The notes below the pieces were generated by a model. It saw only the letters and a program-made list of their open reading frames with translations, was not told the origin of the DNA and searched no databases. A stretch of 64,000 nucleotides of DNA. Origin: Chitinophaga rhizophila. Lineage in GTDB: Bacteria; Bacteroidota; Bacteroidia; Chitinophagales; Chitinophagaceae. The position numbers were made by a program, and so were the translations under genes. The stretch covers positions 1,240,001-1,304,000 of the forward strand of contig NZ_JAICCF010000001.1 in the NCBI RefSeq assembly GCF_019492185.1. Reading direction: 5' to 3'. This document shows, piece by piece, positions 46,317-54,226 of this stretch. Numbering within the stretch: the stretch's first letter is position 1; each line of letters starts with the position of its first letter.

Positions 46317-46940
46317 ATGATTAAAGTAGCTGTGGTAGAAGATCACCCCATTATGGTGGAAGGATTAAAGAATATCCTGCGCAGTGATGCAGGAATACAG
46401 GTGTGCGGCGATTATGGAGATGGTAAAAGTGTATTGCAGGCATTGGAAAAAAGCCAGCCAGACGTAATACTCATGGACGTGAACCTGCCGGATACCAGTG
46501 GCGTCAACCTTTGCGGAGAGGTAAAAAAGAAATACGAAGATATTAAGGTCATTGCGCTGAGCATACATGACGAGCAACCAGTCATACATAGTATGTTACA
46601 GAATGGAGCGAGTGGCTATGTACTTAAAAATGCCTTGGGCAATGAGATTATTCGTGCAATCTATGCCATCATGGATGGAGAGGAATACCTTTGCAGCAGC
46701 ACCAAAGAAGCATTAAAGAATGCAGACATGGAGCTCCTGAAGGCTATACCCCGTATTACCAGGAGAGAAAAGGAAATATTACAACTGATTGGCAAGGGGC
46801 TTACTACCATGCAAATTGCAGATCAGTTATTTATTAGTACACATACAGTGGAAAGTCACCGTAAAAATCTCATGGAGAAATTCGGTGTGAATAATACCAC
46901 ATCTGTAGTAAAGCTGGCGTCTGAGTATAAGTTACTTTAA
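46317..46940 (+). CDS. NarL/LuxR-family response regulator
   Basis: 207 residues. The receiver domain (1-120) has acidic residues Glu8-Asp9, phospho-acceptor Asp54 (ILMDVNLPD) and Lys near 105. The C-terminal LuxR-type HTH (about 145-205) includes ITRREKEILQLIGKGLTTMQIA and STHTVESHRKNLMEKFGV. Partner of the TPR kinase. It converges with the crp/fnr gene, with which it overlaps by 4 bases. It lies beside the nitrate locus, but a link to nitrate is only suggested by position. Confidence 0.9.
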   Translation: MIKVAVVEDHPIMVEGLKNILRSDAGIQVCGDYGDGKSVLQALEKSQPDVILMDVNLPDTSGVNLCGEVKKKYEDIKVIALSIHDEQPVIHSMLQNGASGYVLKNALGNEIIRAIYAIMDGEEYLCSSTKEALKNADMELLKAIPRITRREKEILQLIGKGLTTMQIADQLFISTHTVESHRKNLMEKFGVNNTTSVVKLASEYKLL

Positions 46941-47638
46941 CCGGCCTCCTTTTCTACCAGTGCAAGCCTTGCAGGATCTTTTACCGCAATGCTTTTACCG
47001 GATATAGCAATAATGTTATCCTGTATCAGGTCACTCATGATACGGAAGGCCGTTTCATAGGTAGTTCCTGTATAAGATGCAAGGTCTTGCCGGCTCAATG
47101 TCATATTAATATAACCTTCTTCATTAGCGCCAAACTTCTTCATCAGGGATAGCAGGGCATGTGCAATGCGTCCTTTAACAGGCATATGCACCAGGTTGCG
47201 CATATTCTTCTCGGATTCCTGCAACTCGCTGGCATAGAACATCATGAGTGCCTGCAGGAAGTCATGGTTGACCTTAAGTGTTGCCTGGAAAAAAGCCAGG
47301 TCTATAAAACAAACGTTGACTGTCTCGAGGGCAGTTGCAGAGACAGGATAGACCATCTCACTACCTACTCCCCTATGACCGACTATATCGCCTTCTCTGG
47401 CAAAACGGACAATGAGTTCCTTCCCTTCGCCCCAGTGCTTGTGTACTTTTACCTTGCCGGTATTGACAAAATAGATACCATTCACCGGATCGCCTTCGCT
47501 GAAAAGCAGCTGTCCTTTTTTAATGGTAAAGTTCTGGCGGTGTGCCGCTATTGCTGGTTTCCACGCAGGTATACATAAATTACATAACATACAGGATTGC
47601 AAATCGCAACCTTGCTTATCTTTCTTCATTCCTGTCAA
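46937..47638 (-). CDS. Crp/Fnr-family regulator with N-terminal Cys cluster
   Basis: 233 residues. The cyclic-nucleotide-binding-like fold (about 30-150) and a winged HTH (about 155-225, with LSRQDLASYTGTTYETAFRIMSDL as recognition region) are clear. Four Cys residues at 11, 16, 19 and 22 (CDLQSCMLCNLC) form a CX4CX2CX2C pattern like an iron-sulfur ligand set, so the protein may sense oxygen, NO or redox state as Fnr does. The gene overlaps the end of cobA by 23 bases and is likely cotranscribed with it. A TGATnnnnATCA box lies between cobA and nirB. A start at Met4 (47629) is also possible. Confidence 0.85.
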   Translation of the reverse strand: MTGMKKDKQGCDLQSCMLCNLCIPAWKPAIAAHRQNFTIKKGQLLFSEGDPVNGIYFVNTGKVKVHKHWGEGKELIVRFAREGDIVGHRGVGSEMVYPVSATALETVNVCFIDLAFFQATLKVNHDFLQALMMFYASELQESEKNMRNLVHMPVKGRIAHALLSLMKKFGANEEGYINMTLSRQDLASYTGTTYETAFRIMSDLIQDNIIAISGKSIAVKDPARLALVEKEAG

Positions 47639-48374
47639 TTAGTTGCTGCACTGTGCCAGCCATATCCTTCAGGTCCACCACTTTCCCTACCACTATTACT
47701 GCCGGATTGGACATGCCGGCGTGTTGTGCTTTAAATACGATGTCTTTAACGGTTCCGATAACGGCTTTTTCCTTGTCAGTAGTACTATTCTGAATAATTG
47801 CTACAGGCAGACTGCCTTTACCGTATCCTGCAAATATATCCATAATTGCTTCCAGCTTACTCATTGCCATTAATATTATAACGGTGGCAGTTGACTGTGC
47901 GGCCAGGTTAATGTCTGCGGATATTTCTCCCGTCAATGTTGTACCTGTTGTTACCCAGAAGCTTTCGGTTGTCCCTCTGGAAGTAAGAGGTATCATTTGT
48001 CCTGCCGGCGCTGCCAGTGCAGAGGAAATACCGGGAATTACCTGTACAGGGATGCCAGCGCCCTTAGCTGCTGCAATTTCTTCGGTAGCCCTGCCGAATA
48101 CAAAAGAGTCTCCTCCTTTCAGTCTGACCACGTGGCCATGAGATTGTGCATATTCTACTATCAGATAATTGATTTCCTGCTGAGAGAGGGAATGGCAACC
48201 ATATCGTTTGCCTACGAACCGGACTATAGCCCCGGGTTTTGCATATGACAGCAATGACTCGTTTACCAATGCATCATAAAGAATTACATCTGCCTGACGA
48301 ATCACGTTGATGGCTTTAAGGGTAATTAGCTCGGGATCTCCGGGACCGGCACCTACTAAGGATAAATATGCCAT
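47616..48374 (-). CDS. cobA: Uroporphyrinogen-III C-methyltransferase
   Basis: 252 residues, the stand-alone SUMT form. Motifs: GAGPGDPELITLKA (8-21), RLKGGDSFVFGR (near 84-95) and PGISSALAAPA (near 120). It methylates uroporphyrinogen III twice with S-adenosylmethionine to precorrin-2, the precursor of siroheme. The neighbour across the divergent promoter is the siroheme enzyme NirB, which explains its place here. The precorrin-2 dehydrogenase/ferrochelatase needed for the last steps is not in this window. Confidence 0.92.
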   Translation of the reverse strand: MAYLSLVGAGPGDPELITLKAINVIRQADVILYDALVNESLLSYAKPGAIVRFVGKRYGCHSLSQQEINYLIVEYAQSHGHVVRLKGGDSFVFGRATEEIAAAKGAGIPVQVIPGISSALAAPAGQMIPLTSRGTTESFWVTTGTTLTGEISADINLAAQSTATVIILMAMSKLEAIMDIFAGYGKGSLPVAIIQNSTTDKEKAVIGTVKDIVFKAQHAGMSNPAVIVVGKVVDLKDMAGTVQQLIDRNEER

Positions 48375-48453
48375 AAGAAATATATTACGATTAAAATAAT
48401 ATAAGATAAATCATACGAATCACTATAAAATTAAAACCTTTATTGTTAATTTC

Positions 48454-48467
48454 ATGATGCAAATCAT
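48454..48467. promoter_or_regulatory. FNR-like box between cobA and nirB
   Basis: ATGATGCAAATCAT is a palindrome with the core TGAT-N4-ATCA of Crp/Fnr-family sites. It lies in the 193-base divergent region, and a Crp/Fnr-type gene is part of the cobA arm. Confidence 0.6.
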
Positions 48468-48567
48468 AAAAAACGGCATTTTTTATCAACCAAACAGGAA
48501 GCTATATATCATATTAGAATATTTATAATATCAAGCCGTTTCATTTTTATTAACTCAATCTTTGCCA

Positions 48568-51087
48568 ATGAAAATTGTAATTATAGGCAATGGCATGGTC
48601 AGCTACAAGTTTTGCGAGAAAATAATCGCTAAAATACCAGCCAATACCGCCGAAATCGTAGTTTTCGGAGAAGAACCTCGCCCGGCCTATGACCGTGTGC
48701 ATTTAAGCGAATTTTTTGCCGGCAAATCGGCTGACGACCTATTATTAGCCTCAGCAGCCTGGTATGCTGCCAACAACATTACCCTCCATTTAGGAGATCC
48801 TGTTCAGCAAATAGACCGTTCCAACAAAACGGTTCATTCCTACAGAGGTATTACCGAAGCATATGATTATCTGGTTATTGCAACCGGATCATCTGCTTTC
48901 GTGCCTCCTATACCAGGTGTGGACAAAAAGGGCGTCTTTATATACCGGACTATCGAAGATCTTGAATTAATGCAAGATTATGCACCTCGCGCTAAAAGAG
49001 GTGTTGTAATAGGCGGTGGATTGCTTGGACTCGAAGCAGCAAAAGCATTATTAGACCTTGGCATCAGCGACACGCATGTAATTGAATTTGCGCCCCGGCT
49101 TATGCCCCGTCAGATAGATGAAAATGGCTCCCGCATCCTGGAACAACAGTTGAAACAGTTAGGATTACAGATACATACCAATAAAAACACAAGTGAAGTA
49201 ACTGGCGATGATACTATGACCGGCCTTCGGTTCGCTGACGAAACCCATCTGGAAGCTGACATGCTGGTAATTTCTGCAGGTATTAAGCCCCGGGATGAAC
49301 TGGCCAAGCTCAGTGGGCTTGAAACAGGTCACAGGGGTGGCATCATTGTTAACGAACACCTGCAGACCACCGATCCTGAGATATATGCGATAGGCGAATG
49401 CGCCTTGCATAATGGCATGATATACGGTCTCGTTGCGCCGGGATATGAAATGGCGGAAGTAGTTGCAACACATATTGCCAATCAGGTCTCCTCCTCTCCC
49501 GCTGCCAAAAAAACATTCACCGGCTTTGACATGAGTACCAAGCTGAAACTTATTGGTGTGGATGTAGCAAGCTTTGGAGATCCGTTCGCGCCAGTAGAAA
49601 CCAGTCGTAGTATTGTTTTTGAAGATACAATGAAAGGTGTCTATAAACGTATCAGTATAACCAATGACGGAAAGCACCTGCTGGGTGGTATCCTTATCGG
49701 GGATGCAGATGCATATAATATGCTGCTTCAGACAGCAAAAAACAAAGTAATACTCCCTCCTAATCCGGAAGATGTTTTACTTGGAGCTAGAGGCGGAAGC
49801 CAGGACGCGGGTCCTGGCGTATTAGGCCTTCCTGATGACGCTATTATCTGTAGCTGTGAAAGCATCAGCAAAGGCGACATCTGCTCGGCAGTAGAAGCAG
49901 GCAATGAAACTTTTGATGCAATCAAAAAATGTACTAAAGCAGCTACCTGCTGCGGAGGTTGCACTCCTATGGTGAAAGATCTGATCACCGGTACAATGAA
50001 AGCACAGGGTAAATACATCCGCAATGTGCTTTGTGAACACTTTGCCTATTCACGTCAGGAATTATATGATCTGATCCGTATAAAGAATGTACGCTCTTTT
50101 GATGAAGCGCTTGACCACTATGGTGCAGGGGATGGATGTGAAGTCTGCAAGCCTGTTATCGCCTCAATCATGGCTAGCCTCTGGAATGACATGATTCTGG
50201 AAAAAGGCAATGATACAGTACAGGACTCAAATGACCGCTTCCTGGCTAATATACAAAAAGGCGGTACTTATTCCGTGGTTCCCCGTATTCCAGGTGGAGA
50301 AATCACTCCGGCAAAATTGCTAGTAATAGCCCAGGTGGCCCTCAAGTATAATTTGTATACCAAAATCACGGGCGGCCAACGTATTGACTTGTTTGGTGCC
50401 CACCTTGATGACCTTCCGAATATTTGGGAGGAATTAATAGAAGCAGGCTTTGAAAGTGGTCATGCGTACGGTAAGGCATTACGTACTGTGAAAAGTTGCG
50501 TAGGCTCTACATGGTGCCGTTTCGGCTTGCATGATAGTGTAAGCTTTGCTATACAAATAGAAGAACGCTACCGTGGCCTGCGTGCACCACATAAACTCAA
50601 ATCTGCCGTATCAGGTTGTATCCGCGAATGTGCGGAAGCCCAATCAAAAGATTTTGGCATCATTGCTACAGAAAAAGGGTGGAACCTGTATGTGTGTGGC
50701 AATGGAGGATCAAAACCGCAACATGCGATCCTGCTGGCTTCAGATCTGGATAGCGAGACATGTATTCGTTATATAGACCGCTTTCTCATGTTCTACATTA
50801 AAACTGCTGACCCATTAACCCGTACTGCTACCTGGCTGAACAAACTGGAAGGGGGTATCACTTACCTGAAAAATGTAGTAATAAACGATAGCCTGGGTAT
50901 TGCAGTAGAACTGGAAAAAGAGATGCAACAGCTTGTTGATAGATATAAATGCGAATGGAAAGAAGTTGTTGAAAACCCTGAATTACGCAAGCGCTTCAGT
51001 CACTTCATCAATGCACCCGGTACAAAAGATCCTACTGTCAGATTTGATAGTTTGAGAGATCAGAAGAAAGCCGCTGAATGGAAATAA
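48568..51087 (+). CDS. nirB: Assimilatory NAD(P)H nitrite reductase, large subunit
   Basis: 839 residues from the ATG at 48568 (the TTG two codons earlier belongs to a likely promoter element AATCTTTG at 48557-48564). Domains: FAD and NAD(P)H binding (1-330; GVVIGGGLLGLEAAKAL), a BFD-like [2Fe-2S] segment (CSCE at 428, CCGGC near 455), nitrite/sulfite reductase ferredoxin-like half-domain, and the siroheme/[4Fe-4S] domain with Cys644, Cys650, Cys684 and Cys688 (CVGSTWC and CIREC). It reduces nitrite to ammonium with six electrons. Heads a six-gene nitrate assimilation operon. Confidence 0.95.
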   Translation: MKIVIIGNGMVSYKFCEKIIAKIPANTAEIVVFGEEPRPAYDRVHLSEFFAGKSADDLLLASAAWYAANNITLHLGDPVQQIDRSNKTVHSYRGITEAYDYLVIATGSSAFVPPIPGVDKKGVFIYRTIEDLELMQDYAPRAKRGVVIGGGLLGLEAAKALLDLGISDTHVIEFAPRLMPRQIDENGSRILEQQLKQLGLQIHTNKNTSEVTGDDTMTGLRFADETHLEADMLVISAGIKPRDELAKLSGLETGHRGGIIVNEHLQTTDPEIYAIGECALHNGMIYGLVAPGYEMAEVVATHIANQVSSSPAAKKTFTGFDMSTKLKLIGVDVASFGDPFAPVETSRSIVFEDTMKGVYKRISITNDGKHLLGGILIGDADAYNMLLQTAKNKVILPPNPEDVLLGARGGSQDAGPGVLGLPDDAIICSCESISKGDICSAVEAGNETFDAIKKCTKAATCCGGCTPMVKDLITGTMKAQGKYIRNVLCEHFAYSRQELYDLIRIKNVRSFDEALDHYGAGDGCEVCKPVIASIMASLWNDMILEKGNDTVQDSNDRFLANIQKGGTYSVVPRIPGGEITPAKLLVIAQVALKYNLYTKITGGQRIDLFGAHLDDLPNIWEELIEAGFESGHAYGKALRTVKSCVGSTWCRFGLHDSVSFAIQIEERYRGLRAPHKLKSAVSGCIRECAEAQSKDFGIIATEKGWNLYVCGNGGSKPQHAILLASDLDSETCIRYIDRFLMFYIKTADPLTRTATWLNKLEGGITYLKNVVINDSLGIAVELEKEMQQLVDRYKCEWKEVVENPELRKRFSHFINAPGTKDPTVRFDSLRDQKKAAEWK

Positions 51088-51111
51088 TTACTTCAACCAA
51101 AATTATAACTT

Positions 51112-51480
51112 ATGTCCATCGCCATTAGTCAAGATACAACAACCGTATGGTTTTATGCCTGTAACGTAAATGATGTTCCGCAAAACGGCGGCGTATGTGT
51201 TAAATACGACGAAGTACAAATAGCCCTGTTTCGTTTTGCACGGCGTGAAGCCTGGTATGCTACACAGAATCTATGCCCTCACCGCCAGCAAATGGCGCTT
51301 AGCCGTGGGATGACAGGTACACACAACGGCGAACCCAAAATAGCATGTCCCTTTCACAAAAAAACATTCTCCTTAGAAGACGGCCGTTGTATTTCTGATG
51401 ATACAGAATGTTCCCTGACTACCTATCCTGTTAAAGTTGAAGGAGACAAGGTATATATAGGGATTGCACAGGAAGCATAA
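51112..51480 (+). CDS. nirD: Nitrite reductase small subunit, Rieske type
   Basis: 122 residues. An intact Rieske [2Fe-2S] motif is present: CPH with Cys55 and His57, and CPFH with Cys79 and His82. Some NirD proteins lack these ligands, so this one may take part in electron transfer, as proposed for NasE-type small subunits. It lies 24 bases after nirB. Confidence 0.92.
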   Translation: MSIAISQDTTTVWFYACNVNDVPQNGGVCVKYDEVQIALFRFARREAWYATQNLCPHRQQMALSRGMTGTHNGEPKIACPFHKKTFSLEDGRCISDDTECSLTTYPVKVEGDKVYIGIAQEA

Positions 51481-51533
51481 TAACAGCAGAGAGAGCGGGA
51501 ATACTCTATTGCTCACATTATCAACCTGAATGC

Positions 51534-52880
51534 ATGATACGACTATTCTCAGCAGGCACTTGCTGCTTGCTATGCATGCTTATTTTTTGTCCTTCTCTTA
51601 AGGCGCAATTTACACTGGGAGCTCAGCTCCGAACGCGTACTGAGCTGAGGGACGGACAGGCAGCTCCGCTACCCAAAGGCGCTTCCCCGGCTTTTTTCAC
51701 ATCACAGCGTACCCGTTTGTCTGCTGGCTTTAGCGGTTATCGCTTTAAATTAGGTGCCACATTACAGGACGTCAGAGTATGGGGACAGGACGCATCGACC
51801 ATTAACAAAACTACCACACAAGACAATAACAGCCTGCTATTGCATGAAGCCTGGGCAGAAATCATGCTGCTGGACACCACCATAAAGAGTAGAACGCTTA
51901 ATCTGAAGATTGGCCGACAGGAATTGATATACGATGATAGCCGGCTGCTAGGAAACCTGGAATGGTTGCAGCAAGGCAGAAGACATGATGCCCTTCTCCT
52001 CAAATATGAAAGCGGATCTTACTCCCTACATGTTGGCGCTGCATTTAATCAGAACAGGGAAAACTCAGCTGGTACAGTATACAATCCGACACCCCCAGGT
52101 AACTATGCTGCTAACACTAATGGAAGTGCAATGTATAAAAGTATGGAATACTTCTATGCCGGCAGGAAACTGGGATATGGTCATATGTCTTTCTTATTCC
52201 TGTCAGACCAGTTCTCCCGGTTTCACCCCGATAGCACAGGGGGCAAAATTTGGGATAAGGGCGTTCATACTCGCCTGACAACAGGACTCTATTATGCTAA
52301 TACATTTGATAAACTCACGCTGACCGCTGCAGGGTACTACCAATTCGGCAAAAATGCCAATGCACAGCAACTAAGTGCAGCGCTACTCTCCGGAGCGTTC
52401 CAATACCAACTTTGTCACTCGTTCAGTGCCGGTCTTGGTGCAGACTATACCACAGGTGGACTTGCCAGTGATGGTACAAGCCACGCATTTGACCCCTTGT
52501 ACGGTACGCCGCATAAATTCTGGGGCTATATGGACTACTTCTATGTAGCAAGCAGCTTCGGAAACAGAGGGCTACAGGATTATTACCTGAAGACTAGATA
52601 TAAACCCGGGAAAAAGTTCCAGCTGACTGCCGACCTGCATCAATTCTATAGCGCCAGCAGCATCCCAGATAACCTGAGTAGCAAATTTGGTACTGAAGCG
52701 GATCTGGTCGCCTCTTATCCACTAACCAAAGTAATAAGCTTTGAAGCGGGTTACAGTCACTTCTGGAGCACTGCTTCGCTTTCATCAGCAGGAGTAAAAA
52801 ATGTAGCAAACGCGCAAAGCAACAATAACTGGGCATATGTAATGATTAATATCAGACCGGAAATGGTATTTAAGAACTAA
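51534..52880 (+). CDS. Outer-membrane porin of the alginate-export-like family
   Basis: 448 residues with a signal peptide (cleavage near LKAQ, residue 25). The mature part begins FTLGAQLRTRTELRDG and continues with alternating beta strands (RLSAGFSGYRFKLGATLQDVRVWG, then LNLKIGRQEL, then the aromatic girdle patterns YYANTFDKLTLTAAGYYQF and DLHQFYSA), typical of the alginate-export-like barrel family. Alginate is not the likely cargo: the gene sits between nirD and the nitrate carrier gene, so it probably lets nitrate or nitrite through the outer membrane. Confidence 0.75.
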   Translation: MIRLFSAGTCCLLCMLIFCPSLKAQFTLGAQLRTRTELRDGQAAPLPKGASPAFFTSQRTRLSAGFSGYRFKLGATLQDVRVWGQDASTINKTTTQDNNSLLLHEAWAEIMLLDTTIKSRTLNLKIGRQELIYDDSRLLGNLEWLQQGRRHDALLLKYESGSYSLHVGAAFNQNRENSAGTVYNPTPPGNYAANTNGSAMYKSMEYFYAGRKLGYGHMSFLFLSDQFSRFHPDSTGGKIWDKGVHTRLTTGLYYANTFDKLTLTAAGYYQFGKNANAQQLSAALLSGAFQYQLCHSFSAGLGADYTTGGLASDGTSHAFDPLYGTPHKFWGYMDYFYVASSFGNRGLQDYYLKTRYKPGKKFQLTADLHQFYSASSIPDNLSSKFGTEADLVASYPLTKVISFEAGYSHFWSTASLSSAGVKNVANAQSNNNWAYVMINIRPEMVFKN

Positions 52881-52919
52881 GGCTAATTGTCATTCACTCA
52901 ACATCAACTAAGTCTAAAA

Positions 52920-54224
52920 ATGAACACTCAACCTCTTAATAAATTACCGCTTTTCTCTATCGATTCTGTGCATATGCGCACTTTCCATACTACATGGCTG
53001 ATGTTTTTCGTCTGTTTCTTTGGATGGTTTGGCCTTGCACCACTGATGCCAACCATCAGAGAAGACCTTGATCTGACCAAAGCACAGGTAGGTAATATCA
53101 TTATTGCATCTGTATCTAGCACTATTATCGCGAGACTGATCATTGGCAAGTTATGCGATACCTGGGGACCAAGAAAAACAGCGGTGCGATTGCTAATTGC
53201 AGGCTCAATACCTGTATTCCTGGTGGGACTTTCTAAAGATTATACTTCCTTTCTAATGTTCAGGCTTGCAATTGGTGTGATAGGAGCTTCCTTCGTAGTC
53301 ACACAGTTTCATACCTCTATGATGTTTGCCGCTAATATCAAAGGCACTGCAAACGCTATTACCGGCGGATGGGGTAACCTGGGCGGTGGAGTTACTAACA
53401 TGTTGATGCCGCTTATCTTTGCAGCAATTGTCGGCTTCGGATATACAAAACAGGAAGCATGGCGCTTTGCCATGATCGTACCAGGTATCATGATGCTTAT
53501 AGTAGCATGGATGTATGCCAGATTTACAAAAGACACCCCTGCCGGAAACTTTGATGAAATTAACCGTGTAACCGATAAAGCTAAAAGTAAAACCGACTGG
53601 ACAATATTAACGGACTGGCGCATATGGGCGCTTACTTTGGCCTACGGTATGTGTTTCGGTATGGAGATTACGTTTGACAATGTTGCCTCATTACATTTTG
53701 TTGATACATTTCACCTCTCACAAAGCAGTGCAGGTTTCTGGGCTGGCATCTTTGGCTTTATGAACATTTTTGCCAGAGCATTAGGTGGTATTGTGTCAGA
53801 TAAAGTAGGCGCTAAATCAGGTATGCGCGGAAAAGGTATTTTACTTGCCTGCGTATTGTTATTAGAAGGTATTGGCCTACTGCTGTTCGCGCAAGCAGGC
53901 TCCCTTGCACTCGCGATTATCTCAATGCTCACCTTCGCATTATTCCTGAAAATGGCGAATGGAGCCACCTACGGCATTGTGCCATTCATTAATGAAAAAA
54001 ATGTCGGACTGGTAAGTGGCATTGTAGGAGCTGGTGGCAACCTGGGGGGCATGCTGTTTGGCTTCCTCTTCAAATCTGAATCAATTACCTATGTAGACGC
54101 TTTTAGCTATATAGGCTACATCGTAATTGCTGTATCAGTTATCGTCTTGCTGACAAGATTCATCAAAAAACCAGCTACTGAAACCGCTACTACTACCGCG
54201 GGCGCAGTAGCATTTGCAGATTAA
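52920..54224 (+). CDS. narK: Nitrate/nitrite transporter of the NNP family (NarK/NasA type)
   Basis: 434 residues from ATG 52920; the in-frame TTG upstream is less likely. Twelve-helix MFS carrier with the two nitrate signatures GGWGNLGGGVTNM and GAGGNLGGMLFG, the opening FFVCFFGWFGLAPLMPTIREDL, and an Arg in helix 2 (STIIARLIIGK) expected to bind the anion. It imports nitrate, in exchange for nitrite or with protons. It lies 39 bases after the porin and 2 bases before the nitrate reductase gene. Confidence 0.92.
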   Translation: MNTQPLNKLPLFSIDSVHMRTFHTTWLMFFVCFFGWFGLAPLMPTIREDLDLTKAQVGNIIIASVSSTIIARLIIGKLCDTWGPRKTAVRLLIAGSIPVFLVGLSKDYTSFLMFRLAIGVIGASFVVTQFHTSMMFAANIKGTANAITGGWGNLGGGVTNMLMPLIFAAIVGFGYTKQEAWRFAMIVPGIMMLIVAWMYARFTKDTPAGNFDEINRVTDKAKSKTDWTILTDWRIWALTLAYGMCFGMEITFDNVASLHFVDTFHLSQSSAGFWAGIFGFMNIFARALGGIVSDKVGAKSGMRGKGILLACVLLLEGIGLLLFAQAGSLALAIISMLTFALFLKMANGATYGIVPFINEKNVGLVSGIVGAGGNLGGMLFGFLFKSESITYVDAFSYIGYIVIAVSVIVLLTRFIKKPATETATTTAGAVAFAD

Positions 54225-54226
54225 TC

